From Blepharisma japonicum (lineage: Eukaryota; Ciliophora; Heterotrichea; Heterotrichida; Blepharismidae): DNA of 64,000 nt. Below the pieces are notes generated by a model that saw only the letters and a program-made list of their open reading frames with translations, was not told the origin of the DNA and did not search any database. Made by a program: the position numbers and the translations under genes. Shown piece after piece: positions 1-10,987 of the stretch. The stretch is from the NCBI GenBank assembly GCA_949751835.1, contig CATKHK010000110.1:1-64000 (forward strand), in the 5' to 3' direction. Positions within the stretch are counted from its first letter, which is position 1, and each line of letters opens with the position of its first letter.

Positions 1-279
1 TTAAGAGAGTTAAAAAGAAATTTAACTAATGAGAGTCTAAGTGATTATGATAAAGTTCTAGTGAATTATCAGCTGCATGACTGCTCAAAAAAATTATTAG
101 ATATGTTTAAAATTAGAAATATAATTGGCAAACTCTTTGAAGAAATTGATTGAAAGTTATTGATTAAGGGAGAAAGGTATAAATTCTGAAATTTTATTAA
201 AAAAGAATGCTGTAGATGAATTGGGAAAGAAGAAATTGACTTTCTCTATAATTTTAATCTTTGTCGAATAAAGGATTAG
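1..279 (+). CDS. 3' end of an unidentified protein, cut by the window edge
   Basis: Frame 1 is open from the first base to a TAG at 277-279, giving 92 residues with three TGA codons read as tryptophan. The piece is charged, partly helical and rich in Lys, Glu and Asn. I do not recognise it. Its position just upstream of the zinc-head/TPR gene would fit another member of that array, but no TPR or Kelch signature is visible. It could also be the tail of a decayed copy. Confidence 0.4.
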
Positions 280-554
280 AATTTATTGGGATTGTCGCTT
301 CAAATTATGTCACAAACTCTTATAACAAAGATTTTATATTAAAAAATAGCATATGTTTATTTTGTAATGAAAGATTTAAAATTTATCATAAGAGAATAAA
401 ATGAATAAATAGTTAAGCTAAATTTTATTTAGTTAATCATCACTTCTTTAAGCTAAATTAAACTTTCAATAACTATTATAGAATTTCGTGCAATCTGATG
501 TCCTAGATAATTGACTTAGGAGTCTAAATTTAATGGAAATATAATTGTAAGAAT

Positions 555-3500
555 ATGAGCACCATCAAATGCGATTGGCCAAAATGTGACCGAGAAGTTG
601 AGTTTTCATGCAACTGCGCTTCTTCTGATAAGTATTTTTGCAGAGAGCACTGTGGGAGCCATTGCATAACTAGTAAAGGACCTCATGATCCCATCTCATT
701 ATTTTATGAGCCTGTTGAAGGCACAAAAGAAGCGATCCTTAGCTTTCTTGTAGAAGAAAAATCAAAAATCGAGCAAATAAAAATAAATATAATTGCTTCT
801 TTTTCTCAAACTATTTGTAGTTATCAAAATCTACTTGAACAAGTTTTAAAAGAAATCGATTCTGATTCTACAAAAATTGGCACCTATGCTGAAAAAATCT
901 GGATAACACAAAAACTATCGAGATTGGAGATAGATTCAGCTTTAAATTTGTTAGCTTTGCAATCAAATGATGCTGTTGATAAAGCTAAAGTTATTTTTAC
1001 AGCAAGAGTAAATGAGAGCATTGCATTATTTTGTGATATAGGAAGACAGATTGATATAATTTTCAAGAGCTATTATGGGGAAAAGTCCAAATTTATTTCA
1101 GATAAAATGCATTTTGAACTGAAAAAAAATCTTGAAAAGAACATTAACTTTGAGAATGAAGTTGAAAAAATACACCCAGTGCTAAAAAAGTATAAAGAAG
1201 CTATCAGAATTGATCCAAATAATGAAACTGCATACAATAACATAGGAAAAATCTTCTATAATAAAAAGAGATATGAAGAAGCAGTTAAGCATTACAACGA
1301 TGCAATTCGAATCAATCCAAATAAACCAATTTATTATTTTAATAAAGGAAATGCTCTTAGAGAGTTAGGCAGGAGAGAAGAAGCTATAGAATGCTATAAA
1401 GAAGTTATCAGAATTTATCCAAATAATGCAATTTCATACAATAAAATAGGAAATATCTTCTATAATGAAAAGAGATATGAAGAAGCAGTAAAACATTACA
1501 ATGATGCAATTAGAATTAATCCAAATGAACCACTTTATTATTTTAATAAAGGAAATGCTCTAAATGAGTTAGGCAGAAGAGAAGAAGCGATGGAATGTTA
1601 TAAAGAAGTTATTAGAATTGATCCAAATGATGTTGATATATACAATGACATAGGAAATATTTTCTATAATGAAAAGAGATATGAAGAAGCAGTAAAATAT
1701 TACAACGATGCAATTAGAATCAATCCAAATGAACCACTTTATTATTTTAATAAAGGAAATGCTCTAAATGAGTTAGGCAGAAGAGAAGAAGCTGCGGAAT
1801 GTTATAAAGAAGCTATCAAAATTGATCCATATGATGATGATACATACAATGACATAGGAAAAATCTTCTATAATGAAAAGAGATATGAAGAAGCAGTAAA
1901 ATATTACAACGATGCAATTAAAATAATTCCAAATGAACCAATTTATTATTTTAATAAAGGATTAGCTCTATATGAATTAGGCAAAAACGAAGAAGCTATA
2001 GAATGCTATCAAAAAGCTATCAAAATTGATCCAAATGATGCTGATACATACAATGACATAGGAAATATCTTCTATATTGAAAAGAGATATGAAGAAGCAG
2101 TAAAACATTACAACAATGCAATTAAAATAATTCCAAATAAACCACTTTATTATTTTAATAAAGGAAATGCTCTAAATGAGTTAGGCAAAAGCGAAGAAGC
2201 TATAGAATGCTATAAAGAAGCTCTCAGAATTGATCCAAATGATGCTGATACATACAATGACATAGGAAATATCTTCTATACTGAAAAGAGATATGAAGAA
2301 GCAGTAAAACATTACAACGATGCAATTAGAATCAATCCAAATGATGCAAAATATTATAGAAATAAAGGAAATGCTCTTAGAGAGTTAGGCAAAAGCGAAG
2401 AAGCTATAGAATGCTATAAAGAAGCTATCAGAATTGATCCAAATGATACTGATACATACAATGATATAGGAAATATCTTCTATAATGAAAAGAGATATGA
2501 AGAAGCAGTTAAGCATTACAACGATGCAATTAGAATCAATCCAAATGATGCAAAATATTATTTTAATAAAGGAAATGCTCTTAGAGAGTTAGGCAAAAGC
2601 GAAGAAGCTATAGAATGCTATAAAGAAGCTATCAGAATTGATCCAAATTATGCATCTGCATACAATAACATAGGATTTACCTTAGAAAATCAAAAGAGAT
2701 ATGAAGAAGCAGTAAAACATTACAACGATGCAATTAGAATCAATCCAAACTATGCACTTTATTATTTTAATAAAGGATTAGCTCTATATGAGTTAGGCAG
2801 AAGAGAAAAAGCTATAGAATACTATAAAGAAGCTATCAGAATCGATCCAAATTATGCTGATGCATACAATGACATAGGAAATATTTTCTATAATGAAAAG
2901 AGATATGAAGAAGCAGTAAAATATTACAACGATGCAATTGGAATCAATCCAAACTTTGCAGGTTATTATTTTAATAAAGGAAATGCTCTTAGAGAGTTAG
3001 GCAGGAGAGAAGAAGCTATAGAATGCTATAAAGAAGTTATCAGAATTGATCCAAATAATGAAACTGCATATAATAACATAGGAAATATTTTCTATAATGA
3101 AAAGAGATATGAAGAAGCAGTAAAATATTACAATGATGCAATTAGAATCAATCCAAATAATACAATTTATTATAAAAAAAAAGGAAAGGCTCTTAGAGAG
3201 TTAGGCAGGAGAGAAGAAGCTATAGAATGCTATAAAGAAGTTATCAGAATTGATCCAAATAATGAAACTGCATTCAATAACATAGGAAATATTTTCTATA
3301 ATGAAAAGAGATATGAAGAAGCAGTAAAATATTACAATGATGCAATTAGAATTAATCCAAATGAACCACTTTATTATTTTAATAAAGGAAATGCTCTAAA
3401 TGAGTTAGGCAGAAGAGAAGAAGCTGCGGAATGTTATAAAGAAGCTATCAGAATTGATCCAAATGATGCTGATACATACAATGACATAGGAAATATTTTC

Positions 3501-3866
3501 AATAATGAAAAGAGATATGAAGAAGCAGTAAAATATTACAACGATGCAATTAGAATCAATCCAAATGAACCACTTTATTATTTTAATAAAGGAAATGCTC
3601 TAAATGAGTTAGGCAGAAGAGAAGAAGCTGCGGAATGTTATAAAGAAGCTATCAAAATTGATCCATATGATGATGATACATACAATGACATAGGAAATAT
3701 TTTCAATAATGAAAAGAGATATGAAGAAGCAGTAAAACATTACAACTATGCAATTAGAATCAATCCAAATGAACCACTTTATTATTTTAATAAAGGAAAT
3801 GCTCTATATGAGTTAGGCAGAAGAGAAGAAGCTATGGAATGCTTTAACAGAGCTAAAAATTTATAA
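555..3866 (+). CDS. Cys/His zinc-head protein with about 26 TPR repeats
   Basis: The product is 1103 residues and needs no TGA or intron. Residues 6-36 carry C6, C11, C19, C21, C29, H32 and H36, a B-box-like zinc-binding pattern. It matches residue for residue in spacing the heads of the Kelch genes at 5871 and 10988. Residues 55-210 are a helical, coiled-coil-like linker. From about residue 225 to the end run 13 copies of a 68-residue unit, each made of two 34-residue TPRs, one starting around YNDIGNIFYNEKRYEEA and one around YYFNKGNALRELGRREEA. TPRs are protein-binding superhelices, so a scaffold or adaptor role is inferred. Substrate and location are unknown. The repeats are unusually uniform in DNA as well as protein, pointing to recent expansion or homogenisation. 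First member of the local zinc-head/Kelch/TPR array. Confidence 0.85.
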   Translation: MSTIKCDWPKCDREVEFSCNCASSDKYFCREHCGSHCITSKGPHDPISLFYEPVEGTKEAILSFLVEEKSKIEQIKINIIASFSQTICSYQNLLEQVLKEIDSDSTKIGTYAEKIWITQKLSRLEIDSALNLLALQSNDAVDKAKVIFTARVNESIALFCDIGRQIDIIFKSYYGEKSKFISDKMHFELKKNLEKNINFENEVEKIHPVLKKYKEAIRIDPNNETAYNNIGKIFYNKKRYEEAVKHYNDAIRINPNKPIYYFNKGNALRELGRREEAIECYKEVIRIYPNNAISYNKIGNIFYNEKRYEEAVKHYNDAIRINPNEPLYYFNKGNALNELGRREEAMECYKEVIRIDPNDVDIYNDIGNIFYNEKRYEEAVKYYNDAIRINPNEPLYYFNKGNALNELGRREEAAECYKEAIKIDPYDDDTYNDIGKIFYNEKRYEEAVKYYNDAIKIIPNEPIYYFNKGLALYELGKNEEAIECYQKAIKIDPNDADTYNDIGNIFYIEKRYEEAVKHYNNAIKIIPNKPLYYFNKGNALNELGKSEEAIECYKEALRIDPNDADTYNDIGNIFYTEKRYEEAVKHYNDAIRINPNDAKYYRNKGNALRELGKSEEAIECYKEAIRIDPNDTDTYNDIGNIFYNEKRYEEAVKHYNDAIRINPNDAKYYFNKGNALRELGKSEEAIECYKEAIRIDPNYASAYNNIGFTLENQKRYEEAVKHYNDAIRINPNYALYYFNKGLALYELGRREKAIEYYKEAIRIDPNYADAYNDIGNIFYNEKRYEEAVKYYNDAIGINPNFAGYYFNKGNALRELGRREEAIECYKEVIRIDPNNETAYNNIGNIFYNEKRYEEAVKYYNDAIRINPNNTIYYKKKGKALRELGRREEAIECYKEVIRIDPNNETAFNNIGNIFYNEKRYEEAVKYYNDAIRINPNEPLYYFNKGNALNELGRREEAAECYKEAIRIDPNDADTYNDIGNIFNNEKRYEEAVKYYNDAIRINPNEPLYYFNKGNALNELGRREEAAECYKEAIKIDPYDDDTYNDIGNIFNNEKRYEEAVKHYNYAIRINPNEPLYYFNKGNALYELGRREEAMECFNRAKNL
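1227..3860 (+). repeat. 13 tandem 204-bp TPR modules inside the first gene
   Basis: The unit is 204 bp (68 codons, two TPRs) and is repeated thirteen times in register, the last being short by a few codons. Units differ mainly at the two inter-repeat loops. Positions 1666-1861 and 3502-3697 are identical over 196 nt at an offset of 1836 bp, exactly nine units. That suggests recent block duplication or gene conversion within the array. Confidence 0.9.
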
Positions 3867-5182
3867 TATGTGTAATCTTATCAATAATAAAATATATATT
3901 ACTAGATCAATTTATTAATTTAAATAGATTTTTCAAGTAACAAACTTTTTATTAATTTTAAAATAAAAGTTCAAAAGAAATAAATAACTTATAAAAATAG
4001 AGCAAAAATAATCAGCTCTTTGAAATCCTATAGGGACCTACTAAATAGTTTTTAATCCATCGTAATACCCTTTACGTTTCAGGTAAAGCTGCTATTGCCA
4101 TATATGACTAGAATTTAAAGGGGTCATCAAGAAACCCAAATCTTAAATAAAAATCACCACTACTTAAATTGCCAAAATTTCTTGGCAGATCCTCCCCAAC
4201 TTTATATCTCTTTCAGCTATCAGCGAATAAAACTCTAATTCTTTATAAATTTCAAATTTGGCTTGTAAACATGATTCATGTGATCCATTAAAGGAATCAC
4301 ACGGAGCCCATCATGCATATTATTGCTCTTTATAGCTTTCTATTAAAGACCATTAATGCTCAGGTTCAGAAACCCCAGCGACATCCTTGGAGTTTTTATA
4401 AAGAGCATTATAAGTTTCTGTTAGCATTGATTTTTCTAAGCTATGCGCATTGGGCAATCCCCAATAATTTGTTCTTCCACCTTGATAAAGCGCTTAGCTC
4501 ATATTGATTATGAGGTTCGAATTCTATATAGTTTTATTTCAGGCCACGCAAGAGCAAAGTTCTAATTGTTTTTTATTCTGTGCGTAAAGACTCAGAAATC
4601 CTAGCTCACATTATATCCAACGTATAAAACAAAACTTTTGGAAGTTAAATATATTTTTGACTCAATTGTTTCCCAAAGAATTTGTAAATTTATTTATATA
4701 AGGCTTTAGGTACTTTTTATGTGGCCAAGATTAGTTGAATTCACAGTCTGTGAGCTTTGAAAATTTGAAGCAAGAATAACTTTATTGTATTGCCCTAGGT
4801 GATTGCTCCTACGACTTGGGGATTGGAGCTAGGACTGTGTGAAAAACTAATGAAGGATAATAATATTTTTAATATAGTGATTTTTTTTTGAGAGATTCAA
4901 ATGATTGAATAAGTTAAATTTTACAGGCATTGCTTGAGCATCTCTTTTATCACAATAAATCGTTAAATAGACTTTTAAAGGTTTCAGTAGATGACTCAGA
5001 ACTGTTTTAAGAGACTTATTATACAATTGAAGGGAAGAAGAATCATAGCCAAGATTAAACCTCAAAAATTAAAATTCATTAAATAGTCCACAAATGTATT
5101 TAATAAAATTAATATGCCAGAATAATTTGATTTTTATTATTTATAGTTTTATAAGACAAAAATATTAAATTGACCTTAATAT
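3867..5182. other. Intergenic region, no supportable gene
   Basis: About 1.3 kb with only short open frames on either strand (for example 64 codons at 4313-4507 and 72 codons at 4847-5065 minus). None has a recognisable domain. The patch 4000-4560 is less AT-rich than the rest and may be a decayed gene, but I could not assign it. Confidence 0.5.
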
Positions 5183-5505
5183 TGAGAAAAAGAAACAATT
5201 AGATTTGCTTTTATTTCATTGATTTTTGATTTTTCTTCTTCAAGAAAGCTAAGGATCGCTTCTTTTGTGCCTTCAACAGGCTCATAAAATAATGAGATGG
5301 GATTATAAGGTCCTTTACTAGATTTGCAATGACTCCGATAGTGTTTTTTACAAAAATGCTTATCAGAAGAAGCACAGTTGCATAAAAACTCAAGTCAATT
5401 ATATTGGTCATCAGATTACATAAAATCCTGTGATAATTGTTGCAAGTTTAATTTAGCTTAAAACGTGATTATTAACTAGCTCTAAAGAAAATTTAGCTTC
5501 GTTTT
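5183..5505 (-). pseudogene. Inverted, truncated copy of the first gene's promoter and zinc head
   Basis: Read on the minus strand, this stretch matches roughly 395-820 of the plus strand, with small deletions. It keeps the upstream blocks TAAGCTAAATTAAAC and TAATTGACTT, then the head codons around 610-740, then the coil start up to the TTTCTTTTTCTCAA block. The ATG and first cysteines are lost in a deletion joining TAATTGACTT to the fifth-cysteine area, and the frame is altered, so the zinc motif cannot form. It breaks off before the TPR part. It lies between the parent gene and the first Kelch gene. Confidence 0.75.
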
Positions 5506-5870
5506 ATTATATAATTCATTTTATTCCCTTAATGTATCCTTGTATAAAGTTAAGATCAGTATGCTCATTGTACAACAGCCAATTTGAATCAAAATCTTCA
5601 CATTTAACTGAAATAGAACAATTAAAATTAAAATTTGAGCATAAACTCAGACTGATTAAACAAGCCTCAATGCATTTTACATATAGCTGAAATCACAATT
5701 TTCTTAGTTACACACACAAATATGTAAATCTATCTTTTTGTTATTACGTGTATCAATCTTTTTTCGGTTATTAGAGAGCATTAATTTCTGGGAATTTACA
5801 TTTAGTTTACTTATTTGAATCAATTAAGTGATTTAAAGATATGACGAGTTAAGTGACAAATATATAAAAT

Positions 5871-7070
5871 ATGTCTGCGAAGAAATGTTTCAAACCAAGT
5901 TGCGAGCTTGAAGTTCAGTATTTATGTAAGTGCTCCTCTCCTATAACTTACTCATGTGATTTTCATTTCGGAAGACATCTTAAATTGAGAAATAAAACTC
6001 ATAGCTTTGAGTCCATTTTAGCCGAATCTTGTGAAGAAGCTAAAGGTTCAATTCAAAGAACTCTTAAAAAAGAAAAATCTAAGAAAGAGGAATTAAGAGA
6101 TAAGTCCTCTATTTCATTCAGCAAATATGATTGCAATGAAAAAACAATTAGAAGAAGAAAGCTGGATATGGAGCTTAATCACCAGCTGAACCAAACTGTA
6201 GAAAATCCAAATAAAAAAATAGCTGAAACAAAAATTACTCATACTCCGCGATCTGTTGTTAATCTACCACTGCGCCAAACTTATAAAGAATTTGATGACA
6301 CTGACAATCATTTTAAATCTCTTTACCTTGTTAATAGCAAAAACAATAAAACTAAATTATTCATTTATGACACTGAAAGCAATAGAGAAGAGGAGCAGAT
6401 ATTGAAGACTCCAGTACAATTAGATAAAGGCACATGCGTTGCTCAACTTCCAAATGGAGAGCTATTCTGTTTTGGCAATTTTAACTATTCTGGAATTGCC
6501 TTAATAATTGATAGCGATTATAGAGTTCGAGTATTGCCATTTGGAACACCTTGCAGCTTTTCATCAGCTATTTACTTCAATGGAAATGTTTATTGCTTTG
6601 GAGGGTATTTTCAAGGTCCTTCAACTTTATCTAGTAGATTTGATTTGAACCAAAATAGATGGATTAAATTAACTCCAATGCCAGTAGCAGAAGCTTATTG
6701 TTCAAGTGTAGCATATAATGGAAATATTTTGATTGCTGGAATAAGTAGTAATATTTTGCTATACTCAGTTGATATTGACTCTTTCTCAACAATTCCTTAT
6801 AAATTTATAGAGAACCGTAAGATTCTTATTAACGCAGGAGAGAGACTTTATTTGATCAGTTCAGGAACAATTAATGAAAAATATGAAAGTGAAATTGGAG
6901 ACGAGTTTGCTTGAAAAAGAATAGAAAATTCAATATATGGAATTTATTCTCTTCAAGTTTATTGTTTGCTTAGAAAAGGGGTAATATATATCTGATGCAG
7001 TGAACGTAAATATGGTAGAATTACCTACAAAAGAAAATGCATTAATTTTCGTTGGAATAAAAAGCAATAA
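5871..7070 (+). CDS. Zinc-head plus Kelch-like protein, copy A
   Basis: A protein of 399 residues ends at TAA 7068-7070; two TGA codons near the end (6912, 6984) are read as Trp. Residues 6-36 hold the C6-C11-C19-C21-C29-H32-H36 head. Residues 55-110 form a basic coiled linker. From about residue 150 there are Kelch-like blades with LPNGELFCFG, NGNVYCFGG and a RW-x-x-L-x-PMP turn. Kelch propellers bind protein partners, and the head may bind zinc; the pairing suggests an adaptor, but this is inference. The paralogue at 10988-12178 is closest. A 181-nt block (6561-6741) is identical to it while the flanks have diverged. The 170 bp upstream also align with that paralogue, so promoter and gene were copied together. 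Confidence 0.82.
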
Positions 7071-7824
7071 ATTAAATACATTAAGTAAATACTAAAGCAA
7101 TAATTTCAGCTCTTATAATTAATCTTATTACTGGCATAGGCCTTGCTAATACTTTGAATTTTAAGGGTTTTTGTAATAAAATTTCAAGTATAAAAAGATC
7201 AAGCTCATGTGTGCTGGTATCATTACTCAAGCTCTCTATTCTAGCAGCAGATAAGGTTCTCACTTACTTGTACATTTATTATCTAGCATTTATAATGTCT
7301 AGCCTCAAAAGTAAGCCTTAAACCAAACTAGGGGCATTACGGGTATTGTTCCACTTAAAATGGCGCACAAGATAAATAGAATTCCTTTGCTCATTCATAC
7401 AAGTCTAAAACCTGCTTCAATTGGCATTTTGCTGTGTGTGTAATTAAGCTCCTGTGCATTTCCTCCAATGATTACCTTCCTCAGATTTTGAGATATAAAT
7501 TTATTTTCCACAATATCAAAAGGGTCAGATCAGGAGCTGAGCACTGCACGTGATATTGTTGAATAAGGATTCTGTGTGAAAATTAAACATCATGATAACA
7601 ATGAGTCCAGAAAATTTATGATTACTATGTATGAGCTACTGAAATTATAAATTCGATTTAATAATTTATCTCTTAAAATAAAAATCATTATCACTTATCA
7701 GAGAAGGAAGATAGATGCAAGAGTTAAATTAATTAATTGTAATTCGCATTTTCAAGAGAAACACCTTTTTTATAAATTCATCCTTCCAGAGAATCCATAA
7801 TTATACACAAGTGTTAAGACATTT
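7071..7824. other. Intergenic region, nothing recognised
   Basis: About 750 bp between two Kelch genes. A 60-codon minus-strand frame at 7081-7263 has no family signature. The centre (7320-7560) is slightly less AT-rich and may be a relic, but it gave no readable match. Confidence 0.5.
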
Positions 7825-10011
7825 ATGCTGAGCCAGCTAAAAGCCAAAAGAAATTCGATTATAAGCCTAACAAGCAATGGCTCAGATATTGAGGAAGATT
7901 ATAGGAGAACTTGCTCATCTTATGAAAGTCGTGCTTTAGATAAATTACTTAGTAAAGCTTATCAAGAATATGCCAATGATTACCATCACATCACATCTCT
8001 TTACCATATCAGTGCCAATTATGATAGTGTTGATTTATTCATTTATGACACTGAAAGTGAAATGTTAAAAAGGAAAGAGTTTTTTGAAAAATGAAAACAT
8101 TATGAAGATATACACTGCACTCATCTTCCAAATGGCGAGCTATTTTGTTTTGGTGCTCGTTTTTCTCCATTTATAATCAATAAAGATTATCAAAAAAGAT
8201 ATCCACCATCTAAAAATTATTACAATGTAAAATCAGCTATTTATTTCAAAAGAAATGTTTATTGCTTTGGAGAAAATATTTATGGGTGGAAGCATATAAC
8301 GCCATCTTGAAAATTTAATTTGGATGAAAATAGATGAATCGAATTTATTCCAATGCCATGATCTGATCATTTAGGCAATAGTATAGTATTTAAGGGGAAT
8401 ATTATGATTTCTGGAGATAGTCATAGAAATCTTTTGATATATTCAATTGATCTTAACTCTTTTTCAACAATTTCCTATGAGTTTGGAGAACATAAAATAA
8501 AGATCCTAGCAAAGGCAAAAGAGAGAGTGTACTTGATTGAATGCAGAAATGGATCAGTCTATGAAAGCGGTGTTGGAGATGAATATTCTTGACAATGATT
8601 AGGAAAATCAATTATCAACTTTGATCCTTATCAATTTGATTACATATATAATAAAGGGAAAATATACATCTTAGCTTTTGGTAAAGATCTTAATGAGTGC
8701 TTCAAATTTGATTTAGATCAAAAGGTTCTTATTGATATTGCTTACTATAATAAGCGTAGGTTTTTTAGAAGGGTAGGGTCTAATCTGCAAGCAATAGAAT
8801 GCTACGATCAAGCCTTTAAGCTTGATCCTAATCATTCTGCAGCTTGCATTAATAAAGAATTCACTCTTCGAGATATAGGGGATAAGCTTGAAATCATAGG
8901 AAGATGCAATGAAGATCTTAAACTCTATCCTAAGAATGATTACCAGTATATAACTAAAGGATTCGCTTTGCGAAATTTGGGCAAAAACCTTGAAGCTATA
9001 GAGTGCTATAACTTAGCAATCAATTTCAGTCCTAGGAATGAATACGCTTATATGTGTAAAGGAGATGCCCTGTGCGACTTGGGCAGAAATCTTGAAGGTA
9101 TTGATTGTTATAACCAATCAATCAAACTAAATTCTTTAGATAACCCATCTTACTATTTTAAAGGTTGTGCTCTGCATAGCTTAGGCAGAAATATTGAAGC
9201 AATAGATAACTTTAATAAAGCAATCAGGCTCTATAATATGCTAGATAACTTTTACAAAGTAAACAGGAACTACAATGTGTTTTCTACCCATGATCCCCCT
9301 TTCTATTTCAAAGGTAATGCTCTCTATGAATTGGACAAAAAACTTGACGCATTAGAGTGCTATAACAAAGGAATCAAATACGATGATTGCGGTAGGTGCT
9401 ATTTAAAAAAGGGTAATCTTCTGCATGATTTGGGTAGAGATCTTGAGGCAATGGAGTGCTATCATGAAGCAATCAAACTCGACCTTGATGATCCTCTGTA
9501 TCTCACCTATCGCGCTCACTTATTCAGTAATCTAGGGCAAAGAGCAGAATCCCTGCTGGATTGCAAGAAAGCAAATCATTTAATCATTCGTGAAATTAGT
9601 ATAAACCCTTATTTAATTTCTCTTGATGAAAATGATGAACTTACTAAAAAAACATTATTTCAATGCCGAGTTGAATCAATCCAGGCACTAGTTAAACTGC
9701 AGGATAGTATAGTTGAATTTAAAGATAAAATTCAAAAACTCATAGATGAAATTCAAAAACTTAATTATAAAAGCCTAAAAAATTCAGAAATATTTGAAAA
9801 GATTGAGATACAAAAGAAACTAGTTCAAAAAAGGCATTGGGAACTTCTTAAAAGAGCAGCTAATTGTCTACTTCATTATAAAAATAAGCCAAAAGAAGCA
9901 ATAATACAAATAAAAAAAGAAGCTAATGAGCTCCAAAAGGCTGCTAATGATGCAGTCTCTCAGCTCAGGTTGTTGTTCTATGCAGAAGTAATAAATTACC
10001 TTGATTCATAA
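7825..10011 (+). CDS. Kelch-TPR fusion protein
   Basis: A single frame of 728 residues is open when TGA is Trp (8092, 8308, 8335, 8359 and two near 8590). The first 280 residues align with the Kelch part of the neighbours: LFIYDTESE, LPNGELFCFG, NVYCFGE, and RW encoded AGA-TGA where copy A has AGA-TGG. It has no zinc head. Residues about 310-580 are TPR-like units (LGKNLEAIECYNLAI and similar), more diverged than those of the first gene. The last 130 residues are coiled coil. The family's two repeat modules are thus joined in one chain. The start at 7825 is the first ATG in frame before the conserved part. Function unknown; a scaffold role is likely. Confidence 0.8.
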
Positions 10012-10987
10012 AATAGAAAATAAATCTTTACCAAAATAATTTATTCTGCTAAATTTTATTGATTTTATAATGTTATAAAAAAGATTGAAATTAGTTAATT
10101 TGATGAAAATAATATTAAAATATTGTATAGTAATGATATTTTCTTTGAATATCTCTGAATAAAATTGTGAAGGGGTAAGAGGTATTGTTCAATCTAACTT
10201 CTCTCTCTGCAAATTAGTAATTCTGATGGTAGAAAATAAAAATCCTATAGTAATCTATTATTTTAATATCTGAGAATTAAATTTTGAATATTAAGGATAT
10301 TATGCATAATCTAACTCACTTCCTGCTAATGAGCTAATACCCATGCAATAAATTTTTTTAAAAATTGAACTCTTATTCTACAAGCAAGAAGTTTATTATG
10401 TCAAATTTAATTTTTTATAATTTAATTAAAACTTGATGTATTTAATCTTTAGATATATTGGCTATGAATAGCAGAAATCCAACCAAAAATCTAGCTTACT
10501 TGATAACTCAACTATTCTAAATAAATACTTATCTTGTAAGCAATTTAATTAGAGTTTTGTATTATGCTATCTAATAGTTGTAAAAGTTTAATAGTGGTAG
10601 AATATTAATAGAAGAATAATTTAAAACTATGATCATAGATAGCTGCGATTGAGCTAGGTCTGCTTATGCATCTTGCAAATTGTATTATTAATATCATTTC
10701 AAAAAATAGTAAGCTCTAAAATATCATTTGGAAGTAAGAGAGAATATAGAAATAATTATGCTTTTCATCAAATTGTAATTAAAATAATTTAAACAGCATA
10801 GTGTGCTTAAAAAAGCATTTGCTAGTTATGGAAAAATAATATGTAAATTTATCTTTTTGCTATTGTATAATTCAATCCTTTTTTGGTCATATAGAGCGTT
10901 AATTTCAGGAAATTTGTATTTAGTTTACTTATTAGAATCCATTAAGAGATTTGGAGATCTTAAAAATTAAGGGTAAATATATAAAAT
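10012..10987. other. Intergenic region containing the duplicated promoter of Kelch copy B
   Basis: No gene seen. The last 170 bp (about 10820-10987) align with the upstream of Kelch copy A (5700-5870), including the ATATGTAAAT-TATCTTTTTG block and the AATATATAAAATATG that contains the start. Two similar 50-bp stretches near 10165 and 10285 (both with ATCTAACT followed by a CTG-rich block) may be a weak direct repeat. Confidence 0.5.

Noticed and set aside
1227-3860. CRISPR-like or satellite repeat
   Set aside because: The 204-bp periodicity is fully explained by in-frame TPR pairs in one long gene.
4313-4507. 64-codon plus-strand frame in the first long gap
   Set aside because: No domain, no paralogue in the array, composition not convincingly coding.
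5871-6914. Reading the Kelch genes as ending at the first TGA (6914, 11983, 8094)
   Set aside because: Homology between paralogues continues past each TGA in the same frame to TAA, and TGA aligns with Trp elsewhere.
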